From NCBI GenBank assembly GCA_934511165.1, contig CAKSWA010000013.1, forward strand, positions 1 through 47,022: a DNA stretch of 47,022 nt, read 5' to 3'. The notes beneath the pieces are model-generated. The model made no database searches. It saw only the letters and a program-made list of their open reading frames with translations, and had not been told where the DNA came from. The stretch is from an uncultured Oscillospiraceae bacterium. GTDB taxonomy: Bacteria; Bacillota; Clostridia; Oscillospirales; Oscillospiraceae. The position numbers were made by a program, and so were the translations under genes. Positions 8,301 to 14,372 of the stretch are shown here, in pieces (position 1 is the first letter of the stretch; each line of letters starts with the position of its first letter).

Positions 8301-9284
8301 TTTCTCATACTGACAGACCTTTGCATCGCAGAGATACGCTTCGCCGCCGCGCATTTCCGACAGCCGCGCCGCATCAAACACTTTTTTTGCCGCAAGCAGC
8401 AGCTCCACCCGCTCGCCCAACGCCGACGAGAGAGCGTCAAACACGGCGTCCAGATCGTCGCTCAGCGCGACGCTCGCCGGTTCGGCATTTTTGAGCGACT
8501 CATCGTCATAGAGCGCAGCCAGCTTGACTTTGGCCCCCGCAAGCAGATCGGACAGAGCCTGAATATCCGCGCCGCTCTCCTCCGTCTGCACCGACCTCCC
8601 CAGAGCGGCGCGCAGCGCCGCCTTCTTCTGGGATATGCGCATATTGCGGTCGGTAAGGATCGTGAAGTACTCCGGCTCCAATCCCAGCTCCACATTCATT
8701 TCTGCCGAGAGATACTCTGTCAGCTCCTGCATCGCAGCGTCTACCGTCGGGCATTCGTCGCCGTTCTCCGATGTTTCATAAAGGAAATGCCCGCGGTGCT
8801 TGATGATATGGTGCAGCGCCAGAAATACGAGCCGCGGGTCGTGCGGCTCGGAGGAATGCACCAGTTCGCTGCGCAGGTGGTACACCGTGGGGTACCGGCG
8901 CAGATAATCCCGATCCGTAAAATCCGGGTCATTGAAAAGCGTGTATTTCCCGGTTCCGGCCGTCTTATCGTCCGGAAAGAGCGCGCTTTCATGCAGCCGG
9001 CGGAAAAAGAGCGGGTCAGACTTCCCGATCTCCGCGGAGAAGAATTCTTCCAGATACAAAAGTCTCTGTTTTCTCCGCTCCAGACGCCGGCGGGCAATGC
9101 GCGCCGCGCGCCGGTCCGCCGCCGGTTTTGCCTCCTCAAACAATCTCGCGCCCCACATGGAATTTCCCTTAAAGCGCAGGACATTATACTCCGGATCGGT
9201 TACTGCCCAACCAACAGAATTTGTCCCTACGTCAAGGCCAAGATAATACGGAGGATTTCGCCGGATCGTCTCTTTCTCTTCCAT
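5310..9284 (-). CDS. cas9: CRISPR RNA-guided DNA endonuclease Cas9 (type II-A)
   Basis: This 1324-residue effector cuts DNA guided by a crRNA:tracrRNA duplex. RuvC-I is YLGLDVGTNSVGWAV with catalytic D18. An arginine-rich bridge helix follows (RRAARIARRRLERRKQR). RuvC-II is EKIFVEVARG with its Glu near residue 772. HNH is DIDHIFPRSRIKDDS with the catalytic His near 857. RuvC-III is HHAKDAYLNIVVG with its Asp near 990. All nuclease residues look intact, and the length is typical of II-A rather than the shorter II-C. The start is set at 9284 (MEEKET) because AGAGGAGAATGC precedes it; the upstream in-frame ATG at 9350 would overlap the tracrRNA anti-repeat. It is first gene of the cas9-cas1-cas2-csn2 operon. 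The PAM cannot be read from sequence. Confidence 0.98.
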   Translation of the reverse strand: MEEKETIRRNPPYYLGLDVGTNSVGWAVTDPEYNVLRFKGNSMWGARLFEEAKPAADRRAARIARRRLERRKQRLLYLEEFFSAEIGKSDPLFFRRLHESALFPDDKTAGTGKYTLFNDPDFTDRDYLRRYPTVYHLRSELVHSSEPHDPRLVFLALHHIIKHRGHFLYETSENGDECPTVDAAMQELTEYLSAEMNVELGLEPEYFTILTDRNMRISQKKAALRAALGRSVQTEESGADIQALSDLLAGAKVKLAALYDDESLKNAEPASVALSDDLDAVFDALSSALGERVELLLAAKKVFDAARLSEMRGGEAYLCDAKVCQYEKNHADLRALKAYVRETSPDKYRSIFYKNTKYPNNYAAYSRYRSESGDKTCKQEDFCTFLKSTLPKPAAEHPFAPLYAQIEEKTFLPRLTGSENGVIPYQLHRQELQKILDNASGYLPFLLEEDEDGISVREKIEAVFSFRVPYYVGPLKGRWAERTEEAKQTGEKVYPWNFEKVVDLDASAAAFLKKLIGKCTYTGAPVLPKDSLLYSEFMLLNELNPLRLNGNELPVSVKQQLIEDLFKKENRRVTKKRILDYLVMHGYAAKTDEISGIDDPVKTRLRSYHDFAPLIPVLGEEAVEKIIEGTLVYSDDKRMLRRWLKKNFPALNEDDVRKICRLKYADWGRLSKEFLTELYSGADEQGEAQNILYFLRNTNLNLMQLLNDPEHANLPAAAEERRLARFGSNSLRSQLDEMYISPAVRRSIWQTLKITEEIAHIRGGAPEKIFVEVARGEDAAKKGKRTKSRKEQLLELYKACEEDSGKLYDQLAATDESNLRKDKLFLYYTQFGKCMYSGEPIDLETALRDDTTYDIDHIFPRSRIKDDSIDNRVLVKSVLNREKTNTYPISQDIRGKMYSFWSALHKQHMISDKKFDRLKRNTELTEDELASFVQRQLTETQQSTKALAQLLKERYPESEIVYSKAGNISEFRQKFEMLKCREVNDLHHAKDAYLNIVVGNVYKTKFTDRFFLNIRKENYSLKKVFDGDTPGAWKADGTSIATVKKYMAKNNPIITRMPREENGLLFKQTIMPAGLGQLPIKAGKPIEKYGGYNKLTGSYYCVVEHTEKKKRVRSIETVLLYARGLYESDPVKYCREILGLVDPVIVAPKIRIDALLELDGFRLCPSGRTGDSIVYKHGYPLAIDAGRETYIRNLTKYIDRCAKAELPVTAYDKISAEENVALYNWFIERLESSVYGKLMPALLTNLKASTETFEGMSILSQAKTLMEILKAFKCDAQNPNLKELCGKGVVGRIEKNSNLRVFQTAYLIHQSPTGLYEYRTDLLH

Positions 9285-9300
9285 TTTGCATTCTCCTCTA

Positions 9301-9334
9301 TTGACAAATTCCAAAAATATGCTAAAAATATAAG
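9301..9334 (+). promoter_or_regulatory. Candidate tracrRNA promoter
   Basis: A perfect -35 TTGACA lies at 9301-9306. The best-spaced -10 is TAAAAA (9323-9328, 16-bp spacer); a better hexamer, TATAAG (9329-9334), has no good -35 at 17 bp. Either puts transcription start near 9335-9342, immediately before the anti-repeat. The site also lies between the cas9 RBS and the tracrRNA, so cas9 and tracrRNA transcription diverge across a very short region. Confidence 0.55.
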
Positions 9335-9340
9335 TGATCC

Positions 9341-9460
9341 CGACTACCACTTGGGATTACACTACAAGTTCAAATAAGCGTTCTGCGCCCTTACCGCATT
9401 ATGCGGATTCACAGTGTGTGAAAGCAAAAGGTCCCGCCTGTCGGCGGGACCTTTTGCTTT
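9341..9460 (+). ncRNA. tracrRNA of the type II-A CRISPR system
   Basis: Positions 9343-9365 repeat 23 consecutive bases of the CRISPR repeat, forming the anti-repeat upper stem. The next bases, AAGT then TCAAAT (9366-9375), give a 6-bp lower stem with crRNA GUUUGA and leave a GA / AAGU bulge, the same bulge as in the S. pyogenes guide. Then come a short nexus (GCG/CGC, 9378-9388), a hairpin CCGCA-TTA-TGCGG (9394-9406), a hairpin TTCACA-GTG-TGTGAA (9408-9422), and a 15-bp terminator hairpin GCAAAAGGTCCCGCC / GGCGGGACCTTTTGC (9424-9457) with TTT. It is transcribed divergently from cas9. Confidence 0.93.
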
Positions 9461-9555
9461 CCCGCCGGAACGCTTAGGCTCATGAAAATAATACCATACC
9501 GTTTCACATTTTACAACAAGGCGGTATTTATTCTTACATTTTTTATATAAAAAAA

Positions 9556-9587
9556 CGGAGAAGCGCCTTTGATACAGCATTTCTCCG
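9556..9587 (-). terminator. Terminator of the TetR/membrane-protein operon
   Basis: An imperfect stem CGGAGAA...TTCTCCG is followed on the minus strand by seven T. It lies 29 bp past the stop of the small membrane protein gene. The remaining stretch between it and the tracrRNA terminator (9461-9555) is AT-rich and holds no gene that I can support. Confidence 0.7.
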
Positions 9588-9615
9588 GTTTTCTGTCTTT
9601 ATAGTGCAGGGAAAA

Positions 9616-9891
9616 TCAGCCGTCGCGCTCGCGGTCGAGGCGGCGGTTGCGGAGCGTCAGGACGAGGTCGGTCGCGACCATGAGAATGTCGGCGATGTAG
9701 AAAAACACCACGTAGCTCAGATCGCCGAGGATAAATTTCCCGATCAGTCCGCAGAGATAGCCCACAATGATGAGCACCTCAAACGCAGCGCTCTTGCCCC
9801 TCGCCGTGCGGGAGCGGAGGGACTTCGCGATATTGAACGGCCACGAAAGCCCGAAGCAGACGAGCATGCCCGCTTCCAGAATATGAACCAT
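9616..9891 (-). CDS. Small PQ-loop/SemiSWEET-like membrane protein
   Basis: This 91-residue hydrophobic protein has three predicted membrane segments (about residues 3-20, 37-54, 58-82) and a basic C-terminal tail (LRNRRLDRERDG). The segment LSWPFNIAKSLRSRTARGKS after the first helix resembles the PQ-loop motif (P-x-x-x-K-S...S/T-A-x-G-x-S) of half-transporters such as SemiSWEET. No substrate can be named. It lies 7 bp after the TetR gene and is likely its co-transcribed partner, so it may be the target of that regulator. The family call is tentative. Confidence 0.6.
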   Translation of the reverse strand: MVHILEAGMLVCFGLSWPFNIAKSLRSRTARGKSAAFEVLIIVGYLCGLIGKFILGDLSYVVFFYIADILMVATDLVLTLRNRRLDRERDG

Positions 9892-9898
9892 GCCTGGA

Positions 9899-10477
9899 TT
9901 ACTGGAGCATTTCGACGCCGTGCATCACGAACGCACCGCCGAGACGCGCCATTTCCTCCGGCGTCTCACGCATGCCGTTTTCGATCCACACCTTGGCAAG
10001 CGTGCACATGCCGGCCACGATGAACGAGGCGCAGTAATCCAGCTTTTCGGATTCGCTCCCGCCGAAGATGGACAGGAACTCATAAAGATACTGGTACTTG
10101 AGCTTATTGAAGATCTTGTCCTGGAATTCGGAATCTCCGCTGCGGCAATAGAGCGTGTAGAAAATGTCCGAATACTCGCTCGCGAGCGTGAAAAGATCCG
10201 TCAGATACCGGAACGTTTTCCCATCCGACTGGCGGGCGTTGTGGCGGCTGCCGACATCGTCCAGACGGCGCAGGAGATCGTCCTCCAGCTGGTGGAGAAG
10301 ATCGTATACGTCACTGTAGTGCGCGTAGAAGGTGCCGCGGTTCACGTCCGCGAGATCGGCCACGTCGCGCACCGTTACGCGGCTGATGTCCTTTTCCAGA
10401 AGAAGCGACGTGAGCGCGCCGCGAAGCTGTTTTTTTGTTTTCCGTACTCGACGGTCTTCGGTTTCCCGTTCTGCCAT
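9899..10477 (-). CDS. TetR/AcrR-family transcriptional regulator
   Basis: This is a 192-residue DNA-binding repressor-type protein. The N-terminal helix-turn-helix (about residues 12-58) shows TKKQLRGALTSLLLEKDISR, VTVRDVADLADVNRGTFYAHY and the helix-4 segment DVYDLLHQLE. The C-terminal ligand/dimer domain (about 75-190) resembles the TetR_C variants common in Firmicutes; the ligand is unknown. The start at 10477 has AGGAGG 8 bp upstream. A well-formed promoter lies at 10525-10553. The downstream membrane protein gene is 7 bp away, suggesting autoregulated co-expression. Confidence 0.85.
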   Translation of the reverse strand: MAERETEDRRVRKTKKQLRGALTSLLLEKDISRVTVRDVADLADVNRGTFYAHYSDVYDLLHQLEDDLLRRLDDVGSRHNARQSDGKTFRYLTDLFTLASEYSDIFYTLYCRSGDSEFQDKIFNKLKYQYLYEFLSIFGGSESEKLDYCASFIVAGMCTLAKVWIENGMRETPEEMARLGGAFVMHGVEMLQ

Positions 10478-10524
10478 TTATCCGGTTCCTCCTGTGTGGG
10501 TTTGTTATTTATTCGACATTTAAG

Positions 10525-10553
10525 ATTATAATCCACAGGAGCCGAACATTCAA
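10525..10553 (-). promoter_or_regulatory. Sigma-A-type promoter of the TetR operon
   Basis: On the minus strand TTGAAT (10553-10548) and TATAAT (10530-10525) are separated by exactly 17 bp. The same hexamers and spacing occur at the cob operon promoter. No clear palindromic operator is visible around it. Confidence 0.65.
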
Positions 10554-10575
10554 TAGGTAAATGAACAAATTTCGC

Positions 10576-10614
10576 AAAAAAATCGGAAACAGGGCATCTG
10601 TTTCCGATTTTTTT
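10576..10614 (-). terminator. Terminator after the hydrolase-like gene
   Basis: A perfect 17-bp stem (A7-TCGGAAACAG / CTGTTTCCGA-T7) with loop GGCAT lies just past the minus-strand stop at 10623. T tracts on both sides allow it to work in either direction. Confidence 0.85.
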
Positions 10615-10622
10615 ATAATCCG

Positions 10623-11486
10623 TCACTCTTTTCGCATTTGGCGGTTTCTGCTCTTCTGCACGGCTTTCAGATAGATTTCCGCGACACGCATGGCCGCCGG
10701 GGTGAGCTTTCCCGCGGAAATTTCCACCTGATCGACGCACACTGCGCCATACTTGCCGCACGGCTCCACGCGGGTCATGTGGCTCCAGAGCGGAACGCCC
10801 TTCGCCGTGCCCTCGATGATCTGTGTCCGATCCTCGTCGGTGCGGCGGAGCGGCTGCATCGTTTGCAGCCGACCGAGCGCCCTCCCCGCCGGGCGGCGGT
10901 TGAGCTGCCGCCAGACGCGTGAAGCGCTGTGCGGCACAAGCGTGCTCACGCGGACGGTTCCCGCGCTGCCGAAGGCTTTCAAAAGCCGCTTTGTCATAAT
11001 GTCCGGCCGAATGGATACAAAGTCCTGCCCCGCTTTGAGCTTTCGCAGCGAGAGCGAGCGGAGCGCCGGGAACGCCTTATGCAGCGCTTTCCAGGACTTT
11101 CCCGCGCCTTTGTCCTTGCTTCCCTTCCAATGGACAAGTATGCCGGAATACGCCGAGAGCCCCTGCGCCGGAAGCTCCACCGCTCCTTCCACGATGGAGG
11201 TGCGCACGCGCACCCTGCCATCCGCAAGCAGCGAGAGAAGCGCGCTTCCCCCGGCGCGCAGCCCGTAAGCGCCCCAGATGCGCCCGTCGTACCCGGCGAG
11301 CAGGGCGCTCTCCACGGCGGCGACGCGCGCGGAGAACGGCTCTTCCGGCGCGAAAACAGGAACGAGCACGCGGCAGGATTTCTCCAGCGTGCGAACGACC
11401 GGGGCAAATACGGCGGCGTCCATGCCGTCGTCCGGCCAGAGAAGCACGGCCGCCGCGCCAGTCTTTCCGGTTTCTCTCAGTTCCAT
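10623..11486 (-). CDS. Alpha/beta-hydrolase-like protein without a visible nucleophile
   Basis: This 287-residue protein is not confidently recognised. The first half looks like an alpha/beta-hydrolase fold: a strand with LLWPDDGMD, a second strand CRVLVPVFAPEEP, and a nucleophile-elbow-like turn WGAYGLRAGGSALL near residue 98, where the usual G-x-S-x-G serine is absent. The last third (from about residue 185) begins VSTLVPHSASRVWRQL and could be an SRPBCC-like module, but this is weak. The start at 11486 is set by TAGGAGG upstream; earlier in-frame codons overlap the transferase gene. It lies 11 bp after the phosphopantetheinyl transferase, suggesting one operon. Confidence 0.5.
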   Translation of the reverse strand: MELRETGKTGAAAVLLWPDDGMDAAVFAPVVRTLEKSCRVLVPVFAPEEPFSARVAAVESALLAGYDGRIWGAYGLRAGGSALLSLLADGRVRVRTSIVEGAVELPAQGLSAYSGILVHWKGSKDKGAGKSWKALHKAFPALRSLSLRKLKAGQDFVSIRPDIMTKRLLKAFGSAGTVRVSTLVPHSASRVWRQLNRRPAGRALGRLQTMQPLRRTDEDRTQIIEGTAKGVPLWSHMTRVEPCGKYGAVCVDQVEISAGKLTPAAMRVAEIYLKAVQKSRNRQMRKE

Positions 11487-11497
11487 AGCGTATCCTC

Positions 11498-12097
11498 CTA
11501 TAGAAGCTCCGACGCATCGACGCGCCGCGGCACAAATGCCGCCGATGGCGCTGCGACCGCCGTTGATAGCATATAGCCGCCGTATTCCACGGTATAGAGC
11601 GAGAGCGTCTCGCCGTCCAGAATGGCCGCATCTCCCAGCGCGGAAAAGGCGTTCATGGGCTGTGAGAGTCCCGCGCCGGTGCATTTGAGCACAGCCTCCT
11701 TGCGCGTCCAGAGATAGGCAAACCGCCGCTCCGGATCGGTCTCCATAAACTCGCGTTCCTCATCTGTGAGAGCGCGCGCCGCAGCGCGGCGCACGGGCGC
11801 GATTTTTTCGGCGTCCAGCCCTACGGGAGCGCCGCACACGGCGAGCGCGCAAAGCTCTCCGCTGTGCGAGAGCGAAAAATGCACACCGCCGGGAATGTAT
11901 GGCTTTCCGTGCCCGCCATAGGAAAACGGCGATGCAATCCCTGCCTCGCGCAGCAGAAGACCTGCGCCGATACTCCGCAGCCGCGCGTCCTCTCTCCGGA
12001 TGCGCAGTGCTTTTTCCCGGCGCTCCTCCGAAAGGAGGGCAAGCGCTTCCCGCTCGCGGCCGCGCAGCGGCGCGATATCCAGCACATAAACGTTCAT
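11498..12097 (-). CDS. 4'-phosphopantetheinyl transferase, Sfp type
   Basis: This 199-residue enzyme transfers the 4'-phosphopantetheine arm of coenzyme A to a serine of acyl or peptidyl carrier proteins. Diagnostic motifs are present: HFSLSHSGE (73-81), the Mg-binding GLDAEK (93-98) and WTRKEAVLK (130-138). It is shorter than Sfp itself (about 220). No NRPS/PKS gene is in the window, so the client could be the fatty-acid carrier protein or lie elsewhere. It is followed by the hydrolase-like gene. No obvious promoter is seen in the 52 bp upstream, so it may depend on read-through from the cob operon. Confidence 0.88.
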   Translation of the reverse strand: MNVYVLDIAPLRGREREALALLSEERREKALRIRREDARLRSIGAGLLLREAGIASPFSYGGHGKPYIPGGVHFSLSHSGELCALAVCGAPVGLDAEKIAPVRRAAARALTDEEREFMETDPERRFAYLWTRKEAVLKCTGAGLSQPMNAFSALGDAAILDGETLSLYTVEYGGYMLSTAVAAPSAAFVPRRVDASELL

Positions 12098-12149
12098 AGC
12101 AGCTTCATTATACAGGCAAAAAAGCGCGCTTTCAACGCCTTTTTGCTGT

Positions 12150-12701
12150 TCAGCATGGGGAAAAGAGCGTATATTGCCCGTTTTCGATCACGTATCCGCC
12201 ACCGTTCGGGCTTTGCCACTCATAACGGTTTTTCCCCTCCGGGAACAGGTGCGCCATGATGGCCGCGATCACACCGCCGTGCGTCACGATCACGGCGTCG
12301 CGCCCGGCTTCCTGCACACGCACAAAGGCGGCAAGAGCGCGCGCCGTCATATGCTCCCCGCTCTCGCCGTGCGGCGGAACATTTTTCTCGTTATCGCCGG
12401 TGAGCCACGCCTGATACGCACTATCGTCTTTCAGCATTTCGTAGCTCTTCATTTCAAAATCGCCGAAATCGATCTCCCGAAAGTCCGGTTCGATCTCATA
12501 GGGCACCGCGCCGAAGAGCGCTTCGAGCGTTTCGTTGCAGCGGCGCATGCCGCTTGTGATAAACCGTGTGCCCGGCGCGGGCGCTTCGATGCGCCGCAGC
12601 GCGGCGCGCCCCGCCGGAGAGAGCGGCAGGTCGGTGCTGCCGCAGTAGAGATGCTTTTCGTTCGCCTCGGTGAGGCCGTGGCGCAGCAGGAGAATCTTCA
12701 T
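12150..12701 (-). CDS. cobC: Histidine phosphatase, probable alpha-ribazole phosphatase
   Basis: This 183-residue phosphoglycerate-mutase-like phosphatase has the phospho-acceptor motif LRHG (6-9, H8) and a second conserved His in VIVTHGGV. In cobamide synthesis CobC removes the phosphate from alpha-ribazole 5'-phosphate or from the cobamide 5'-phosphate. Sequence alone does not separate CobC from general phosphatases; its place at the end of a cob operon is the argument. The start at 12701 overlaps the upstream compact cobU by 4 bp (ATGA); the in-frame ATG at 12845 lies inside that gene and is rejected. Confidence 0.78.
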   Translation of the reverse strand: MKILLLRHGLTEANEKHLYCGSTDLPLSPAGRAALRRIEAPAPGTRFITSGMRRCNETLEALFGAVPYEIEPDFREIDFGDFEMKSYEMLKDDSAYQAWLTGDNEKNVPPHGESGEHMTARALAAFVRVQEAGRDAVIVTHGGVIAAIMAHLFPEGKNRYEWQSPNGGGYVIENGQYTLFSPC

Positions 12702-13072
12702 TTCAGCCGCTGCTCCAGACCGCAGAAAATGCGGCTCACGCGCTCGGCCTCGCGGCTCAGGTACTGCGTAAGGCGTCCGGTATCCTGCCGCCACGCGCGC
12801 GTTTCCGCGCCCATCGGCACAACGCCGCAGAACATATCCCGGCAAAGGAGAATGCTGTCTTTCCAGTCTTCCTTGTGTGCGCGGAAATACTCGACCGGGT
12901 CGATCCCCGCGCGGGTGCAGGCCAGCGTGAAGTTTTCGATATTATCCACACACCGGCGGGAGAAATCGATCTCCGCGCCGGAGCAGGAGAAGATATTCTC
13001 TTCCGCAAGGGAAAAGGTTTCTTTCGCAAAATCGGTCTTGCCCTGATAGGCGCCGCCGAAAATAAAAACCAT
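12698..13072 (-). CDS. Compact CobU-like P-loop protein
   Basis: This 124-residue protein is related to adenosylcobinamide kinase/guanylyltransferase. It has a P-loop GGAYQGKT (6-13) and the C-terminal CobU signature, here VVPMGAETRAWRQDTGRLTQ (84-103) followed by GLEQRLK. The middle region is shortened, and the R-I-x-x-H segment carrying the guanylylated histidine of CobU is missing. A full-length CobU lies two genes upstream. It may act as a stand-alone kinase, a regulatory partner or a paralogue with altered substrate. The start at 13072 is chosen because MVFIFGG is the family N-terminus. It is 17 bp after cobS. Confidence 0.75.
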   Translation of the reverse strand: MVFIFGGAYQGKTDFAKETFSLAEENIFSCSGAEIDFSRRCVDNIENFTLACTRAGIDPVEYFRAHKEDWKDSILLCRDMFCGVVPMGAETRAWRQDTGRLTQYLSREAERVSRIFCGLEQRLK

Positions 13073-13089
13073 GGTGTATCTCCTTTTCT

Positions 13090-13830
13090 TCAGATAAGCG
13101 TCCAGACTGCCGCGCCGCAAAGCTCGGAGAGCGTCAGCGCATAGCCGGAAATGTCGCCGTTCATGCCGTCGAGCGAGCGGTAAGCCTTCCGAAGCGCGAG
13201 CGCGTACCCGGCAAGGCAGCCGGTGAGCGCGAGGCCGGTTTTCCACCCGGCAAGGAAGCCCGCCGCAAGGTATACCGCAAGCTGCACGCAGAGGACAGCG
13301 ATGTGCGATCCCGGCTTTTTCTGCGCGGCGTACTGGCTCGTGGACATGGGGCGCAGCGCCGTTACGGCGAGCGCCGAGCCGCACCGGCTGACCGCCGGAA
13401 GAAGAACGAGCGTCCAGAGGCTGGCCGTCTCCTTTGCGGAGGCAAAGAGCGCCGTCTGGCACAGCGCGAGCAGCACGATGCCGATCACGGCAAAGCTGCC
13501 GACGTGTGAGTCCTTCAAAATCTCGCGCCGCCGCGCGAGATCGCGGCAGGAGCGCACGGCGTCGGTCACATCCATGAAGCCGTCGAGATGGATGAAGCCC
13601 GTCACAAGAAACGGGTACGCGCCGAGCACGACGCCATATACGGGCGCCGGGAGCGCCAGATACCGGCAGAGCCACGCAAGCAGCGCCCAGATCGCGCCGA
13701 TCTCCAGCCCGACGACGGGCAGGAACAGAAGCATTTTGTCGCGCGCTTCCTCATCCCACACACGAGAAAGGCATGGGATCGCGCAGAACATGCTCCGGCA
13801 CATGGCCAGAGCGTGCAGATACTTTTTCAA
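13090..13830 (-). CDS. cobS: Adenosylcobinamide-GDP ribazoletransferase (cobalamin synthase)
   Basis: This 246-residue polytopic membrane enzyme joins adenosylcobinamide-GDP to alpha-ribazole (phosphate), the last assembly step of the cobamide nucleotide loop. The conserved cytoplasmic segment GFIHLDGFMDVTDAVRSC (about 78-95) carries the aspartates expected for metal/diphosphate binding. The SRCGSALAVTALRPM segment and C-terminal LDGMNGDISGYALTLSE are also family hallmarks. Length fits the family (about 250). Its start overlaps the cobU stop by 4 bp. Confidence 0.92.
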   Translation of the reverse strand: MKKYLHALAMCRSMFCAIPCLSRVWDEEARDKMLLFLPVVGLEIGAIWALLAWLCRYLALPAPVYGVVLGAYPFLVTGFIHLDGFMDVTDAVRSCRDLARRREILKDSHVGSFAVIGIVLLALCQTALFASAKETASLWTLVLLPAVSRCGSALAVTALRPMSTSQYAAQKKPGSHIAVLCVQLAVYLAAGFLAGWKTGLALTGCLAGYALALRKAYRSLDGMNGDISGYALTLSELCGAAVWTLI

Positions 13831-14372
13831 AACGGGAGCACCCCCTTATGGACGATGCGCCGCCCGGCGGCGAGCTCCACGACCGTATCGCACTCGCGCG
13901 CGAGCATCCGGTCGAGCCCGGCAAGAGCGCGGCGGTACTGCTCGGTCATGGGGTCGTACTCCCCGGCGTCGGAGAAAATATAGTCGCTCACAAGCACGGC
14001 GCTGCGCACCGAGCGGACGAACTCCAGCAGTTCCCGAGCGCACCGCTCCGCCGCCGGGAGATCGAGCGCGTAGTTTTTCTCCGGCGGGAATATTTCGTTT
14101 TGCAGCAGCGCCGTGACGCTGTCAAGCAGAAAAACGCCGTTTTTGTCGGCGGTATCGAGACACGAGAGAATATGCCGCGGGCATTCGATGGTCTCAAAGC
14201 CCAGCCCCGCACGGTCGGCAATGTGGCGGCGGATGCGCTCGTCGTCCTCGGCGTCAGCGGAGATCATGGTGGCGACATAGTAATGCTTTTCCCCCGCGGC
14301 GAGGTATACCGCGAGATCCTGCCCGAGCGTTGTTTTGCCGTTTTTCGCGCCGCCGGAAATGAATGCCTTCAT
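13827..14372 (-). CDS. cobU: Adenosylcobinamide kinase / guanylyltransferase
   Basis: This 181-residue bifunctional enzyme phosphorylates adenosylcobinamide and then transfers GMP to it. It shows the P-loop GGAKNGKT (7-14), the segment DDERIRRHIADR with H50 at the place of the guanylylated histidine, and the FETIECP strand that follows. Near the C-terminus, SDYIFSDAGEYDPMTEQYRR corresponds to the usual NEVG...P...R...R region but is divergent. It lies between cobT and cobS with 4-bp overlaps on both sides, indicating translational coupling. Confidence 0.88.
   Translation of the reverse strand: MKAFISGGAKNGKTTLGQDLAVYLAAGEKHYYVATMISADAEDDERIRRHIADRAGLGFETIECPRHILSCLDTADKNGVFLLDSVTALLQNEIFPPEKNYALDLPAAERCARELLEFVRSVRSAVLVSDYIFSDAGEYDPMTEQYRRALAGLDRMLARECDTVVELAAGRRIVHKGVLPF

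Noticed and set aside
9285..9350. Upstream in-frame start for cas9 at 9350
   Set aside because: It would add 22 residues that overlap the anti-repeat DNA. The SD at 9289-9297 supports 9284, and the RuvC-I motif then sits at the usual distance from the N-terminus.
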